A DNA stretch of 64,000 nucleotides from Anniella stebbinsi (GCA_029215795.1 JARDYH010000002.1:42764001-42828000); one strand, 5' to 3'; numbered from the stretch's first letter, positions 41,371 through 53,490 are shown. Program-made: numbers and translations. The notes: generated by a model not told the origin, from the letters alone.

Positions 41371-41910
41371 GCATTAGGAAGGAAGGAGGAGAGAGAGAGA
41401 GAGAGAGAGCTTCTGATTGTTTGCTTGCATTCTTTTTTATTTGTTTGCATTCTCTGTCGGTCTCTGGTTTTCTTTGGTTCTTGTGCTAGCAGGTTAGTTA
41501 TTCTCCAGTCCCCAAGTTCCTTGCACCTTAGACCCACCCCAGACTCCCCTTTAGTGTGCTATAGTATGAGTGTGGGTGTGTTCTTATTACCTCCCACTAA
41601 AAACTTTAAAAATACATATTTAAAAAATCCCTTATCTGTGTGCTGGTGTTCTCTGCATTAGGAAGGAAGGAGGAGAGTCAGAGAGCTTCTGCTTGCTGAG
41701 TGTTGCTTTTTGTTTGCATTCTCTCTGTGTGTCTCTGGTTTCCTTTGGTTCTTGATGTGGGCAATAGTTCTTGTTGTGTATTCCAGTCCTCAAGTTCCTT
41801 GCACCTTAGACCCACATCAGACTCACCCTTTGTGTGTTTTAGTGTGTGCATGTATGTATGTATGTATGGGGGGATGGTTTTAGTGGATTTTTTTAAAAGT
41901 TTCTAAAAAT
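41371..41910. repeat. Two-copy 284-bp tandem duplication
   Basis: Unit 1 starts at 41371 and unit 2 at 41655, both with GCATTAGGAAGGAAGGAGGA. Both continue through GAGAGCTTCTG, TTTGTTTGCATTCTCT, GTCTCTGGTTT(T/C)CTTTGG, CAAGTTCCTTGCACCTTAGA and CCCAC. Unit 1 contains an expanded (GA)n at 41388-41409 that unit 2 lacks. Unit 2 diverges at its end into a GTAT tract. Confidence 0.9.
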
Positions 41911-42199
41911 CAAGGGATGAAGGGATCTGCTTCAACTTTGCATGTATAACGCCCTACTTAAGACCTATCATAGTGTTAAATTACATCTCTTTATCTTTAA
42001 AAATGAGGGAGCTGTAAGCATTTTGGTTAATCTCCATAGACAATAATGGAGCAGCTATCCGAAAATGGAGCCGTTTCTCCTATGGTTAATCTGATGGGGC
42101 AGAGAAAGGGAGCTACACTGAATTTTGGAGTGGAGAACCTGCTCAGCAGAACTCCGCCCCAAATTTCAAAGCAGAGCAGAGCAGACCTGCTCTGTACAC
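41911..42199. other. Probable repeat remnant with TACACCTCTA end
   Basis: The stretch ends CTGTACACCTCTA, similar to the right end of the hAT element at 57416 (GCACATCTCTA). It could be the right part of a larger element that includes the 284-bp duplication, but no left end was found. Confidence 0.35.
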
Positions 42200-43430
42200 C
42201 TCTAAAACATATACAGTTAAAACTTTTAAATAGAAATATAGAACAATTAAAATAGAATTAAACCAACCGTAATATTAAAAATCATTTTTAAAAAATTAAA
42301 AGGCAAATCATCTTCTGAATCTCAGCAATGAAATTATACCAACATGATATCCATCAAGCTGCTCAGTGCTTTGTTATGTTGTTGTAAAGTAGCTTAGATA
42401 CCTGTACTTTTTTTTTGCCAAGCACCTGAGTGCACTGTGACAAACATTTTATATTTCCTGATCTTCACATGGGTGTGAAGTGTATGTCTTGTAGGTATAT
42501 ATGTGTTGGCTGCTGGCTGCTTTTTACTTGGCTGCTGGGAAGGTTGGCTTGGCTCTTCACTAGTCTAGGTTGTAGACCCAGCAAAAACATGTGTGCTCAA
42601 TTTAACTGTATATTGGTCTTACTGACCTCAAAAATGATCACTTACTGTTAGAAATGCAGAGCCTTTGGTTCTTACCAGCTATCAGAGTGGATTCGTGCAG
42701 CACCATTTGTCTTTATTTTTCTGGTTACATTTGGGCAGGCTTGTGCCATTTTTTCTTGACCTGGAGAGGCTCACTATGGATGGATCCAGAGATCTTCCCT
42801 ATCCAACACACTTCCATTCAGGCTGTGGATTAGAGTACTGGGCTCATGGTGAGCAATGAAGCATGTTGAAGAGGTCATTGGAGTGCTTCACTGATCTCCT
42901 TGATCATGATGGTGTCATGGTGCTTTCTCACCTTATCCTTCCTGCTGTACCTCCTTGTGTGAAAATCCCTTCCTGGAGATCAGGGAAGCTCTGGAATAGC
43001 ATGGGATATATCTACAGCTGGAGGGAAGAATTGGTGGAATTCTGGGATCCCCTTCTTTGAATGGAAATGACTTCTGCTTATGTAGGGGATTTTCTGGATC
43101 CTACCCATAATGAATCTCTCCAGGTTGAGAAAAACAATACCAATCTTGTCCAAATGTAACCAGGTGAAAGAAAGAGGGATAGCTTGGATGCTGGATACCA
43201 ACCACCTTAGGCTGGATAGCAGAGGGATTTGATGAACTATCAGGGAGTCTGGCCACGTATAGGGCAATGGAATCTTGTAAAGGCTTCAAGTGACCAACAT
43301 GAAAGAATGACTAGCAAGTAACTCAACTAGTGGGAATGTACAAAGGCCAGACATATTGTGAGGTTTGGTGGAGGGACTGGTGTGGACTGTGGTATGAAGG
43401 GCAGATTGGCACATTTTCTCCTGGTTTAGG
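42200..43430. other. No gene or repeat recognised
   Basis: Unique-looking DNA. Frames of 60-95 codons overlap on both strands without motifs. Confidence 0.5.
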
Positions 43431-43438
43431 TCAGAGAT

Positions 43439-43759
43439 TAGGGTGATCATGTGCCCTCTTTTGCAGTTTTCTATTCAAAAGTATCCTCTATTTGAATGGC
43501 TGTCCAGTCCAAGTCCAGCTTAAAGATAAAGACCCATCAGAAGGAATAGCTATGGCTTGACATTGCTCATTAACAGCACCTGGACAGCAGATTGAGCAAG
43601 GCTCACAGATCATCTGGTCACTGATATGCACCGTCTTTCTAAATTACAATAATTTCTAAATTTGCATCTCTGTAAGTTTTACACAAATCAGTGTCTTTTT
43701 TGTCCTCATTTTTGGTGATGAATTTCTTTTTTTTTGGCAATTCATAAGTGGCCAACCTA
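43439..43759. mobile_element. Family F hAT-like element with degenerate 8-bp duplication
   Basis: Starts TAGGGTGATCATGTGCCCTC and ends GTGGCCAACCTA. The flanks TCAGAGAT (43431-43438) and TCAGTCAT (43760-43767) agree at 6 of 8. The interior includes TATTTGAATGGCTGTCCAG and GCACCTGGACAGCAGATTG, shared with the split copy at 31943-32626. Confidence 0.7.
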
Positions 43760-43767
43760 TCAGTCAT

Positions 43768-45100
43768 AGAGATGAAAGAACTACCTAGCAATAATCATTG
43801 TCTCTTGAGCAGGCTTACCTCACACTTAGAATTCTCTGGGTCTATTTTTGATAGAAACCAGTGACTTGTTTTAATGTGAAATCATTGTATCTATCCGGTT
43901 GGCTAGTCCCCGGTCTTTCTTCTCTCCTAGTAAAGAGGGTGTCTCTTTCTGGGGCTGCCTAGACATGACTTTGTTAGTGTTTGTCTGTTCACATGGGTGA
44001 CTCACTCCAGGAATATTATTAGATGGGATAGAAGCCAAATCAAAGACAGTCCCATTAAGTCTCCGAGTTTGCAGGGTGCTTACAAAATCAACATGCTGTG
44101 CAATGTTAATATTTGACCAGTGAAACTGCTGCTGCCCCTCTCATAACTCTGGCTCTCAGCCACATAAAATACAGGACAGATGTTATGGTTTACTAGGGTC
44201 AGGGTTATCAAGGGTGTGTGATTAATAGCCCATTGCTTTACTTTTTGACACATCATGTTTTGTTTATTGCCAAGGTAACAAAGAAATCATTGATAGTTTT
44301 GTCTCTGTGTAAAATACAATTGAATAGACAATATGGAGAACAATACTGATCCAGCACTCTTCCTTGAGATAGCTGAGACTGGGCTGAAACTTTTTGTTTT
44401 ATCTGAGTGCTACTGATACAGATATGTCAGAGGTCAGAGGTTAATGCTTCCTCATAAAAATAACAACTGTGAATAGAAACAAGGTGTTCCCTACTGTATC
44501 ATGATTTCCTATCATACGATCAAGGCAAAAATGTTAGAGATCAGAAACCACTGACTTTTAGACAGGCATCAAAGTAATTTGTTAGCCTTTGATGTAGGAA
44601 GTTATTTATAACATACAGAGCTTACTGATGGTATGATATGGTTCATGGCAGACATAGATGATCAGAGTTAAAATAACATTGTACAGTGGGAAATCCAAAG
44701 CTTGAAAATGGATGGTTACATTTTACATTTTTTTTAAACTTTGGTATTTTGGGAAGGCATTGTCTTTTCTGAAGTCCATTTCCAAAATTATGATTTCCTT
44801 CATAGCAACCAATTCTGTCTTTTACATTCACTTCAATGAGGAAGGCAGTTCTTTATGAGTAATGCAGCAATGCCTGTTCGGAAAAGGGCAAGCTTGTGGC
44901 AGCTGGAGAAAGTGATGCCATGTCTATGCCACTCTGGAGGCCAGAAGTGCGAAATTCCCTGAGTGCCATGATTTGGGTCCATTGCACTTATATAAGGTCT
45001 TGTCCCATACTGCCCAGCCTCTTCCTCATCCACAGGCAGTGCAATTGTAATTCCAGTGAATAAAGGTTGGGACATATTTTATCCCGGTGTTGATGTCTAT
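43768..45100. other. No gene or repeat recognised
   Basis: AT-rich unique-looking DNA. Confidence 0.5.
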
Positions 45101-45240
45101 GGACCGATCTACACGAAGCAGGATACAACACGTTGAAAACATTTTGAAAACTGTATATGGAGTGTGTCCTGGCCCCAATAGTTGTCACTACTGTTATAAA
45201 CCATTTTAAACCGTTTTAAAGCAGTAGCATAGATCCTGCC
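45101..45240. mobile_element. Family C palindrome, diverged
   Basis: The left GGACCGATCTACACGAAGCA and right GCAGTAGCATAGATCCTGCC share the ATCTACAC-type end. 'GGCCCCAATAGTTGTCACTA' in the middle is shared with the copies at 47892 and 54051. Confidence 0.7.
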
Positions 45241-46320
45241 CACCTCTTCCTTGCTGCCATAATCTACCTGTAGATGGATCTCTTTGACTAGATCAGAGTG
45301 CCTTTGGAATTTGGAAACAGAGACATTGAGCATAAGGCCTGTACCAAATATTGACTGGGGTTTGGGTCCGAGGAAGAAATAGCTATAAAGAAATATAGTC
45401 TCTGTTTTGTGTAAATATATGCAATGTAAAAAAGGGGGCTTTATTGTAGTTTATTCGTTTTCCTTTCCTTTCCTTCCACTCCATTTTTATCTTCAACTTT
45501 TTAATTTTTGTCATTCAGGATTATTTTGTTCAGGGTTCATTACTGCTCATTTGATTATCTTTTTGTTGTGTATTAGTTGTATTGTGTATAGGTTTGTTGA
45601 GCTATGGTGATTGGATGTGTATAGGCTCCTAAAAAAATCTGTAAAGTTGAATCCAAAGGTGCTGATAGCAGAAAGTTTTTTCAACTGGCAGAGTGGCTGT
45701 TTCTGATTTAGTGGGTAAGTGTTCAACAGTGCTTGAATTACTAAGGGAAAGGTGCAGGGCCCCCTGATTAAATCCACAACTCTGGGTGTCTCTACATTAA
45801 AAAAAAAACCCGCACCATTACTGGATTGTTTTCTTTTGGATTCTTTCCAGGTTTATGACTGGTGCTTTCAGATGGCGACCATGTGATTTTAAATTAAAAG
45901 GTTTCCCTCTTGGCAATGTTATTCTGTTCAATGAAGCAATGCCATCTAGTGGTGGAATTATAGCAACATGCTGGCTTTACACACTGAGGACATCCTGCGA
46001 TAATTTAAATATGTCATTATCTCTGATTTTTTTTTTTTAAAGCAAGATTGCCAAGAAAAAGTGCAGGACACATCCTGGAGGTTGATGGTATTTACAGTAT
46101 CATATAACGGATTGCAAACTTCCATGAATGGCCAATCAAGAGTGAAATAAATCACTCATGTAGAGAATCTTTCTGACTCCCAGTACTTTTTGCGAAATCA
46201 TGTAGCCTTCTAAAACAGTAGCTAAGTGGGCTTCAACAAAATATAAGTTGGCCTGATTCTCCTGCAATTGAATACCTGTGTTGCATGAGATAGGTCACGC
46301 CATTCCTGTTAGCCTCTGTG
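45241..46320. other. No gene or repeat recognised
   Basis: T-rich unique-looking DNA with homopolymer A and T runs. Confidence 0.5.
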
Positions 46321-46523
46321 TAGGGTGACCATATGTAAAAGAAGACAGGGCTCCTGTATCTTTAACAGTTGTACAGAAAAGGGAATTTCAGCAGGTGTCA
46401 TTTGTGTACATGCAGCACCTGGTGAAATTCCCTCTTCATCACAGCAGTTAAAGCTGCAGGAGTCCTGCCCTCTTTTGTATCTGGTCACTCTAGCTAAAGA
46501 GGGCAGGGTTCCTGCAGCTTTGA
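46321..46523. mobile_element. Family A element, truncated (copy 5)
   Basis: A complete first half, TAGGGTGACCATATG to GGTCACTCTA (46321-46491), is followed by the first 30 or so bases of the second half (AAAGAGGGCAGGGTTCCTGC). The rest is gone. This half alone has inverted ends at both sides, which shows the ancestral monomer. Confidence 0.75.
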
Positions 46524-46539
46524 GTTCACCTCAAACTCT

Positions 46540-46800
46540 GAGATTTTTTTTTTAAAGGTATACATTTTTTAAAATAATACATGTCTTTGCACACGTTCCT
46601 CCAAATACATGAATTTTTGTTTTACCTAATATATACATATGTTTTGAAGCAATTTCCTTAAGATAATGCATTTTGATGCTAGTTCTCTAATATACATACT
46701 TTCCCCATGCACGTTCCCTTAATATATGCATTTTAATGAATCTAGTATGGAAAAGTGCATGGGAAAAGTATGTATATAAGAGAAATTTTAATGCATTTTT
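46540..46800. repeat. AT-rich degenerate inverted and direct repeat block
   Basis: Words such as TAATATATGCATTTTAATG, TACATACTTTCCCCATGCAC and their complements (GTGCATGGGAAAAGTATGTA) alternate. This gives a degenerate palindrome of about 60-bp subunits. It may be the interior of an unrecognised element. Confidence 0.6.
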
Positions 46801-47688
46801 TTAATTGGAGAACTCCATTGTAAAAGTTTTAGATGAAGCAAAGACAACCTCATATGTAAGTTCTTAATATGAATCATGTTGTTGCTCCAGATCAACAACC
46901 TTTCAGTCTAAATACCTCAAACGAGAATCACGGTTTCAAAGTTGTCATCATTACCACAGTGTTACTGGGGAAGAGTCTTCATCCATGATTAAGCCCTGTC
47001 CTCCCCTCTGCTCTTTTCTATGGCTGAAGAAAGATAAACTCCAAATTCTTTATTGCAAGAGAAGTTGGGTAACAGGTTCACTGGGATGTCAGAAGGAGGT
47101 ATTTTAAAAGGCTCATTGGCTCTAACTTTTAGCTAATCTAATCTGTTGATCTTCCTGCGTTTACAAGTGTCATTCAAGAAAAATTAAATTCAGTAGGTGA
47201 TGTGGTGGAGTTAGACTGCTAGACTGGAAGGGAATCTAGAAGATTAAAAAGCAAGAGAAAGAGAATGAAGTAATTGTTATATAAAAAAGAAAAAGACCAA
47301 TGGAGCAATATGAGAAAAGAGACAAAGGAAATGAGATAGGGGGAATGGAAAGGAAAAAAAAATAGCAATGGAAGTTGAAAGGGAAACACAAGTTCATCAA
47401 ATGAGGGAAAATGTTGAGATGTTGTGGCAATTGACTGCATAAATAAAGAATAAAAATGAGGAATGATTGTTTATTTGTTGATAGAAAATCATTGATGAAG
47501 CATGAAAACCTATGAAGGAATTGAAGACAGAGTGTGGGATGTATAAAGCACATCTCAGGAGTTTGCTCTAGCCCAACAGACTTTGGAATTCTTTCTTTAG
47601 AAAGCAGACTCACATGCCAAAGTTTCAAGAGTTGTTCTGAAAAATTTCAAAAGCCATTTCTATATCAATCTACCCATGCTCTAAGGAC
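46801..47688. other. No gene or repeat recognised
   Basis: Purine-rich on the plus strand around 47220-47450. The 130-codon minus frame there is a phenylalanine-rich by-product. Confidence 0.5.
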
Positions 47689-47722
47689 GCCTTCCCCAAC
47701 CCAGTGTCCTCTAGATGTAATC

Positions 47723-48152
47723 TTCTTGTTTTACTTTACTAGTAAACTGTTGTGTTAAGCCACAAGTGTCTGGAGTGTTACTCATCCCATGTCTACAGCC
47801 TAAACCCCACATTACTGGGAAGGGGTAAAAAGAAGGAAGGTGAGACTCTTAAGAAGGCAGAGATTTTTAAAGAGTTGCTCAAGGAGTCCAGGGCCTCATC
47901 TACACCAAGCAGGATGAAAGTGGTGTGAAAGCGGCATATAAAAGGCAGGAGCAGCACTACTGCTTTATAGCGGTATTGAAGTGCACTGACAACTGTTGGG
48001 GCCCATAGACACATACCATATACCGCTTTCATACCACTATATCCTGCTTGGTGTGGCTCCTGCCTTTTATATGCCACTTTTATACCTCTTCCATAGTGCA
48101 ATATCCTGCTTGGTGTAGATGAGGACCTGGTCATAGAAGGCATCCTGACAGA
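47723..48152. mobile_element. Family J element (block order A'-B), interrupted
   Basis: Block A' (TTTACTAGTAAACTGTTGTG, TTAAGCCACAAGTGTCTGG) is the reverse complement of block A at 5790-5875. Block B (AAAAAGAAGGAAGGTGAGAC) continues to GCTCAAGGAGTCCA at 47891 and resumes after the Family C insertion with GGTCATAGAAGGCATCCTGA. Confidence 0.65.
47892..48126. mobile_element. Family C palindrome with nested symmetry
   Basis: The ends are GGCCTCATCTACACCAAGCA and TGCTTGGTGTAGATGAGGACC. Internal segments (GGCATATAAAAGGCAGGAG / CTCCTGCCTTTTATATGCC, complementary) show a second level of inversion. The centre carries ACTGCTTTATAGCGG and GACAACTGTTGGGGCCC. Confidence 0.82.
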
Positions 48153-48224
48153 CTGCAACTTCCAGCTAGCATAGCCAAAGGGAATGATGTGGGTTTCAGT
48201 TCAACACATCTGGAGAACACCAGG

Positions 48225-48600
48225 TTGGGGAAAGCTGCTCTAAGGTCATCTGCTGATGCTCTTCTCAGTGTGCTAACGGAGAGCAGGTTTGGGGGGCTCT
48301 GCCACCACAGATTTGTAGTGCCCATTCCTGGGAGGTTCACCTGGTGCTAACATTGTTTTCTCGTAGGTGTCAGGCAAACCCACTTTTATTGTCTCAAGCT
48401 TTTGAAGTACTTTTTGAATGCAATCTTAGGCACACTTACCTGGGAGTAAGCCATAATGTTTAGTTCAAAGTGCTAAACCACTGTGGTTTAGTGTGTTGTC
48501 CAAACAGGGTCATTGTAATTGTATTTTTATTCTTGTTATTATATTTTCATATCTGCCCAGAGAATTTTAGTTATGGGGTAGCACAGAAATATAATCCATC
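48225..48600 (+). mobile_element. L2-clade LINE 3' end interrupted by a chimeric fragment
   Basis: The coding end reads VHLVLTLFSRRCQANPLLL then SQAFE, matching the L2 C-terminus. It is interrupted at about 48415 by a Family D half (GCAATCTTAGGCACACTTAC, CTGGGAGTAAGCC) fused to a Family B right end (ATAATGTTTAGTTC to AAACAGGGTCATTG). The L2 3' region then resumes (GTATTTTTATTCTTG, CTGCCCAGAGAATTTTAG, TATGGGGTAGCAC). Confidence 0.7.
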
Positions 48601-50418
48601 TATCCTATGTATGAGTTGGTTGCTTTGTGAAAAACACAATTCTAAAGTTCCTTTGGGTTCCAGGAGTTATTTTTACTATTTTTTAAAACTGGTAACTACT
48701 ATGTACTATTTCTATATCTAAAGCACCAATAATGTGTCTAGCAAGAAGTAAATACAAAAACATTAAAAAAATATACTGGCTTGCACGTTAACACAAACTG
48801 GAACATTTTAGTAGAATTGCAACAGAAATTAAGCTTATTATGGAACAATGTTGAAATGGGAAGAGCAATCCTATGTCCCCTAGACAGAGTTTGGGGGCCA
48901 TAGAGTAGTTCAGATTCTTGGATCCAAGGTTGAAGTTAGCCCTCCAACCTCAGACATTGGAGTCTGAGCCCCCTGCCCCTCTCCCTCCCAGAGTCGTGGA
49001 GAGAACTGCACTGGCTGCTTCTCCGAAAGTGAAAAAGTAACCTTGGAGAGGAGGGAAAGGGTGTGTGCTGGTGGGTGGGGAGCGGAGGAGACTGGGGAGT
49101 TTGGCTTATGACATATCCTCAGGTGTCTCCAGCCTCCTTCCTTTATGCTCCATAGAGTCCCAGCTAGATGAGCGAAAAAGCCTGTCTAGCTAAAATGCAG
49201 AGTCTACAGAGGTAAAGTACAGAGGTAAAGACCACTCTGTATTGGAAGTTCATAGGCTTTTTTCTCCAGGCAGCGAGATTAGTAAATGTGCAAAATTGCA
49301 TTGAAATCAGGAGAGTAGACTGGTTAAATAAGGAAGACGTTGGCAGCCCTGAATATATAGATGTGCTTGTCATCTTTGCAGGTTTATTTCTGTTTGCTTG
49401 CTTGGTATAACCCTGCTAAATAACAAAGGTGTGTCAATATTGAATAACTTATAACAGATCAGGAACCACAGGCATAAATCCAATACAGATCCACATGTGT
49501 ATCTGAGTGTGGAGGACGTCTAACAGCGTCACATTTCTTTCATTGGGACATCGACATGAATACACATTCCCGCTCATATTCTGGCACTACTAGTAAAACA
49601 TAAATACATTCGAAAAGTGTAATTGTAGTTGGGTTAGGGTGCCTGTCTTCAAGCTAGCTTTGAATACAGGCAGTAAAGTGGTCAAAGTGTAGAACTATAT
49701 CTGTTATAAGATAGGGACAACTATAATGGGATAGCTTGACTGTGTGAAATGGCCATCACAGATATAGCCTTCTTATCAAATAATGGCAAGGCCTGTCAAT
49801 GGAGGCAACTTTCTCAAGCAATAAGCTTAAGTGCCACTTCAACTGCTACTATTGTGTTGTAATCTGTATTTACTACCAGCATTCATGTAGGCTTTTTGAG
49901 CAGAACATAGAAATAGCATAGAGAGCTTAGCAAGGCAGAAAGAGAAGGGGGTGGACAGCACAAGAATCATGGTTGTGATGATGGTCAATTTGCAGGCAAA
50001 GAAAGCAGAGTGAGAAACAAGGAAGCATGTCATGGCAGGAGGAGTGTGAACAGGCTTGGAGAACAGAGAGAGGGAAAAGGCCATAGGGATATCCATCGCT
50101 GGGAAATCCAGTTCTTTTTTTGACTTGTTGGAGTTCCACAGCATGTATGACTCAAGTTGTATTTGTGAGCCAAGCTGTGGGCTTTTTCCCAAGCTCCTGG
50201 AATGTATTGTTTGCATATGCTATGCAGATTCTCAATTTGTGCAAACTACAGCCAAATTTGCACATATTTGCATGAATTGTTCAGAAAATCCACAAAATGG
50301 CCCAAATCACTGCAAAATGTGTTGGGTGCTATAGCAGGAACTGGATCAAAGTCTGGGGGTGCTGAACCTAGGAAAAGTCATTGAACTTCAGCCCACCAAT
50401 GGATTTCTCCAAAATCCC
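48601..50418. other. No gene or repeat recognised
   Basis: Unique-looking DNA; frames up to 125 codons on the minus strand (49839-50216) have no recognised motif. Confidence 0.5.
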
Positions 50419-50586
50419 TACCATAGCTCAGTTGTCCCTTCTGCATACTGAAGGTCCCAGGTTCAATTTCCCGAAGTCTCCTGGTAGGTTTGGGAAAGAC
50501 CCTTTTCTGAAACCTTGGAAAGCCACTGTCAGTTAAGTGTAGACAATTCCGAACTAGAGAATCTTTGTATAAGGCTATGCTTCTAT
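50419..50586 (+). mobile_element. tRNA-derived SINE with CR1-like tail
   Basis: The tRNA-like head has an A box (CATAGCTCAGTTG) and a B box (GGTTCAATTTCC). The body (GGGAAAGACCC, GAAACCTTGGAAAGCCACTG, TCAGTTAAGTGTAGACAATT) and the tail (ATAAGGCTATGCTTCTATG) match the family of 31151-31327 in the opposite orientation. Pol III boxes are diverged, so it is probably silent. Confidence 0.8.
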
Positions 50587-50971
50587 GAGAAGGTTGTAGT
50601 TCTCATCAGAGGAAGCAGCATGGCAGAGGCCACAGAGGTAGGAGCATCGGGACGAAAGAAAAGAGGGTTGAATAGCAGAGCATCATGGACCTGAGAGCAA
50701 GTGCGGTGGACAGAGGTACAATAATCTTCCAAGGGCAGGCTATAGAATTGAAGAATCAAGAACAGTGCTACAAAACCAGCAGGGTCATGTGGCCTGGCTC
50801 TTGCCACTTCATACTAGAGATGGGGGGCATATTCAAGTGAGTGCTCCCCAGTTGATGTATGCTTGATGAAGCTTTTAGCTGCCCCCTCACACTCATGCTA
50901 GTTTTCTGAGCTACATAGTATGCATCTGAAATTCCCTTGAGATTCAAAATGGGCATGTCCAAGAATATTAT

Positions 50972-50972
<1 letters not shown>

Positions 50973-51011
<39 letters not shown>

Positions 51012-51025
51012 CCCCTCCCTCTCCT
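50973..51025. repeat. (CT)n microsatellite
   Basis: About 14 CT units with a T interruption, then CCCCCTCCCTCTCC. Confidence 0.95.
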
Positions 51026-51245
51026 GAAATTGATACATTCAATCATGTTGACATTTTTTATTTTATAGTTTTGTTTTGCTTGGTTCTGTTGAAATTTACA
51101 ACAACAATAAAACACCAATTATACCCCCCAAAGTTCTGAGAATACTGGGGCTGCTATTAGGTGGAAGGGGAAAAAAGCAAAAACTCCACATTACAATGAC
51201 GTTGGGCATGCAGCTCTTTTATGTTCCTTTAAACCTCATGAAGAG

Positions 51246-51322
51246 TGCAGTCTTATACAGTCTACTCAGAACTAGAGTTCAGCAGGGCTTACTCCCAGGT
51301 AAATGGGTATTGGATTACAGCT
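51246..51322. mobile_element. Family D short palindrome fragment
   Basis: GTGCAGTCTTATACAGTCTA, CTCAGAACTAGAGTTCAGC, GGGCTTACTCCCAGGTAAAT and GGATTACAGC are collinear with 40009-40098. Confidence 0.65.
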
Positions 51323-52219
51323 GAAAGGGTATTAAATGTTCATTTTCCCCCCTTCTAGCTGGGCCACTCATTAGCCTCTATGATGAGACAAAGACCTCTG
51401 GAGCAACTCTGTCTTCAGCACTGGAAAGGAAGCTGGCAGGAATGGGGAGCACATGACTCTCCCTGGCCAACCTGTGTATGTGTGTGTTTGTGTAGGAGAG
51501 AATGTGTTGTGGCTCATGGTTGGGGGAGGTTTCTAGCCCCTAAGCAGCCTGCCTGCACGGGCTCTTCTCCTGGTCTATAGCAAACCCAAGGGGGAGAAAC
51601 TCTTCATAGCCTTGTGAAAAGGAAATTAAGATTGATTTTTATTTGTTCACTTCAAAATCAAAACTTAACCTGCATTGCTGAATTTTCCAGTAGTGATAAT
51701 TAATTATGCTTATTATTGTATGCACTGATTCATTTCCTTAACAGACAGTTGCAGCCATCATGGTTTTCCTTTATCTGCAGTATATAATGGCAGCACTCCC
51801 GGTGCTATCTGATTTGGCCAGGAGCCGCTCCTCTGATCCACATGCTGTTGTCAAAATGATGGCTGATTAGCCTCCTTCTTTTGCCAGAATGGAACATTGC
51901 TCCTCATGATGTTTTCATTCTCATGAATCTCTGGTCCTATATAGTTCAAGTTTTAACATGCGTTCTTTCCATCTGGTTTCGCTTTGATTTAAAGAGTTGT
52001 TTGAGCCATAATTTTCCCGGTCAATTACATTATTCTCTAGGACAATCTTTCCTGATTTTCTGAGTTAACTCTAAAATATCCTGATGTCAGCTATAGGAAT
52101 TCAGACTATGAACATAGCCATGTTGAAATCAAACATCTTATCTATTGTGCTGTTGCTTTGGGATGAATATCCAGCTGATAGAAATATGCATGGATTATCA
52201 GCACATGGATGAGCTTACA

Positions 52220-52220
52220 C

Positions 52221-52254
<34 letters not shown>
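52220..52254. repeat. (ATT)n microsatellite
   Basis: Eleven to twelve ATT units. It could be an L2-type tail, but no terminal L2 block precedes it. Confidence 0.92.
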
Positions 52255-52255
<1 letters not shown>

Positions 52256-53490
52256 CCTTTTATTGTAAATTTAACAAAAAGAACAGAAAAGAAAAAGTGG
52301 AAAAGAAAAAAAGAACAAACATTGCATACATAGGAATGTCATCATTTTTTCCCCATCAGATACACCATTCTTAACAAAAAAAGAGTGTTCATTAAATTTG
52401 TATTACTTATCCTACGTATTATACAAATACATGTGTATTTCATTATATTTGTAGTACTTATACTAAATATGAGGTCATCCACTTCTTCCTCTACAGCTTC
52501 TCCTGTGTATTTGCATTGCCTTCTAAGTTTGGTGAGCTTTCTGCAGCTTGCCTGGTAATTATTGTTGGAGTGAAGCAACAATGCTTATGATAAGTTATCT
52601 GAACCCGTGGGGAATGATAGACAGAATGGGAACCTGTTTCTTCCTCCACTAGTTTCTTCTTGTAACTACTCGTCGATGTAAATTGCAACTCTTAGGATTC
52701 CCTTCCTTCCTCCTTCTTCTCAGTTAGTTAGCTTCCTCTTTGTCTGAAATATGCAACTCAGATCTCTCTCTCTCTGAAACTACTTTTGTTTTCCCAGGAG
52801 CTATAGGCTCTTAACAATGCTATCTTTTAACTAAAAGTACCAGTGTGAGTGTGTTTCTTTCTATAGCCTTGCCTTACAACAATTACATGCTGAATCTACA
52901 CAGCTGTAGTTTACCAAACAAAACATAACTCTAACAATTATTAGGGCAAGATAACGTTCCTCCATGCTAAACTTCAGTGGACCTATTAGTTCTCCCTCAC
53001 CTTCACAAGGACTAGTTGGTGGCAAACTCAATATGATCTGACCTGAATTATGGAGGGGGTTTGAGCTCAGCTAGTATTGGAATGGTGGTTCCAAATGGGG
53101 GGTTGATTTCCAAAGCCCCCCACCCCTAGTTTCATCCAGAAATGTGTATTGCTGTGTTCACTTTTCCTGCCCCTTCTTTTGCTGTTGCTACATTTGCTTT
53201 TGTTTCTGTGGCTGTTTTTGCACTTTCTGCTTTGCTGCTGAGAGTGCCTAGCATTGGTGTTGTTCTAGCAGACAACTGACACAATAGGACTATAGGATCA
53301 GCCTGCCCATGTAACGAGTGTAGAAAATTTGGGTATCTGCCAGTTGGGTGGCAGGTAAATGAAATACATACATATGTACCAATTTACTTCTAAGAAAGAA
53401 AACAGACATTTCTCTCTTATTGAAGTTAGTGTACAATTCCCATTTATCACTTATATTAGAACCCTTGCATTGAATATTGCCCTCAAACAC

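Larger units (their letters stand above)
47689..48233. mobile_element. Family H palindrome split by a Family J element
   Basis: The left end CCTTCCCCAACCCAGTGTCC with TCTAGATGT stops at about 47722. The right half resumes at about 48153 with ACTGCAACTTCCAGCTAGCA and ends GAACACCAGGTTGGGGAAAG. Between them lies the Family J element, itself interrupted by a Family C element. Confidence 0.75.
50587..53490. other. No gene recognised; two microsatellites and a Family D fragment
   Basis: The longest unique-looking interval in the window. It holds (CT)n at 50973-51025, a Family D piece at 51246-51322 and (ATT)n at 52220-52254. No exon-like block with splice sites could be supported. Confidence 0.5.

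Noticed and set aside
50419..50480. Possible tRNA gene (A and B boxes)
   Set aside because: The head does not form a full cloverleaf with acceptor stem and is followed by a SINE body with CR1-like tail, so it is a tRNA-derived SINE.
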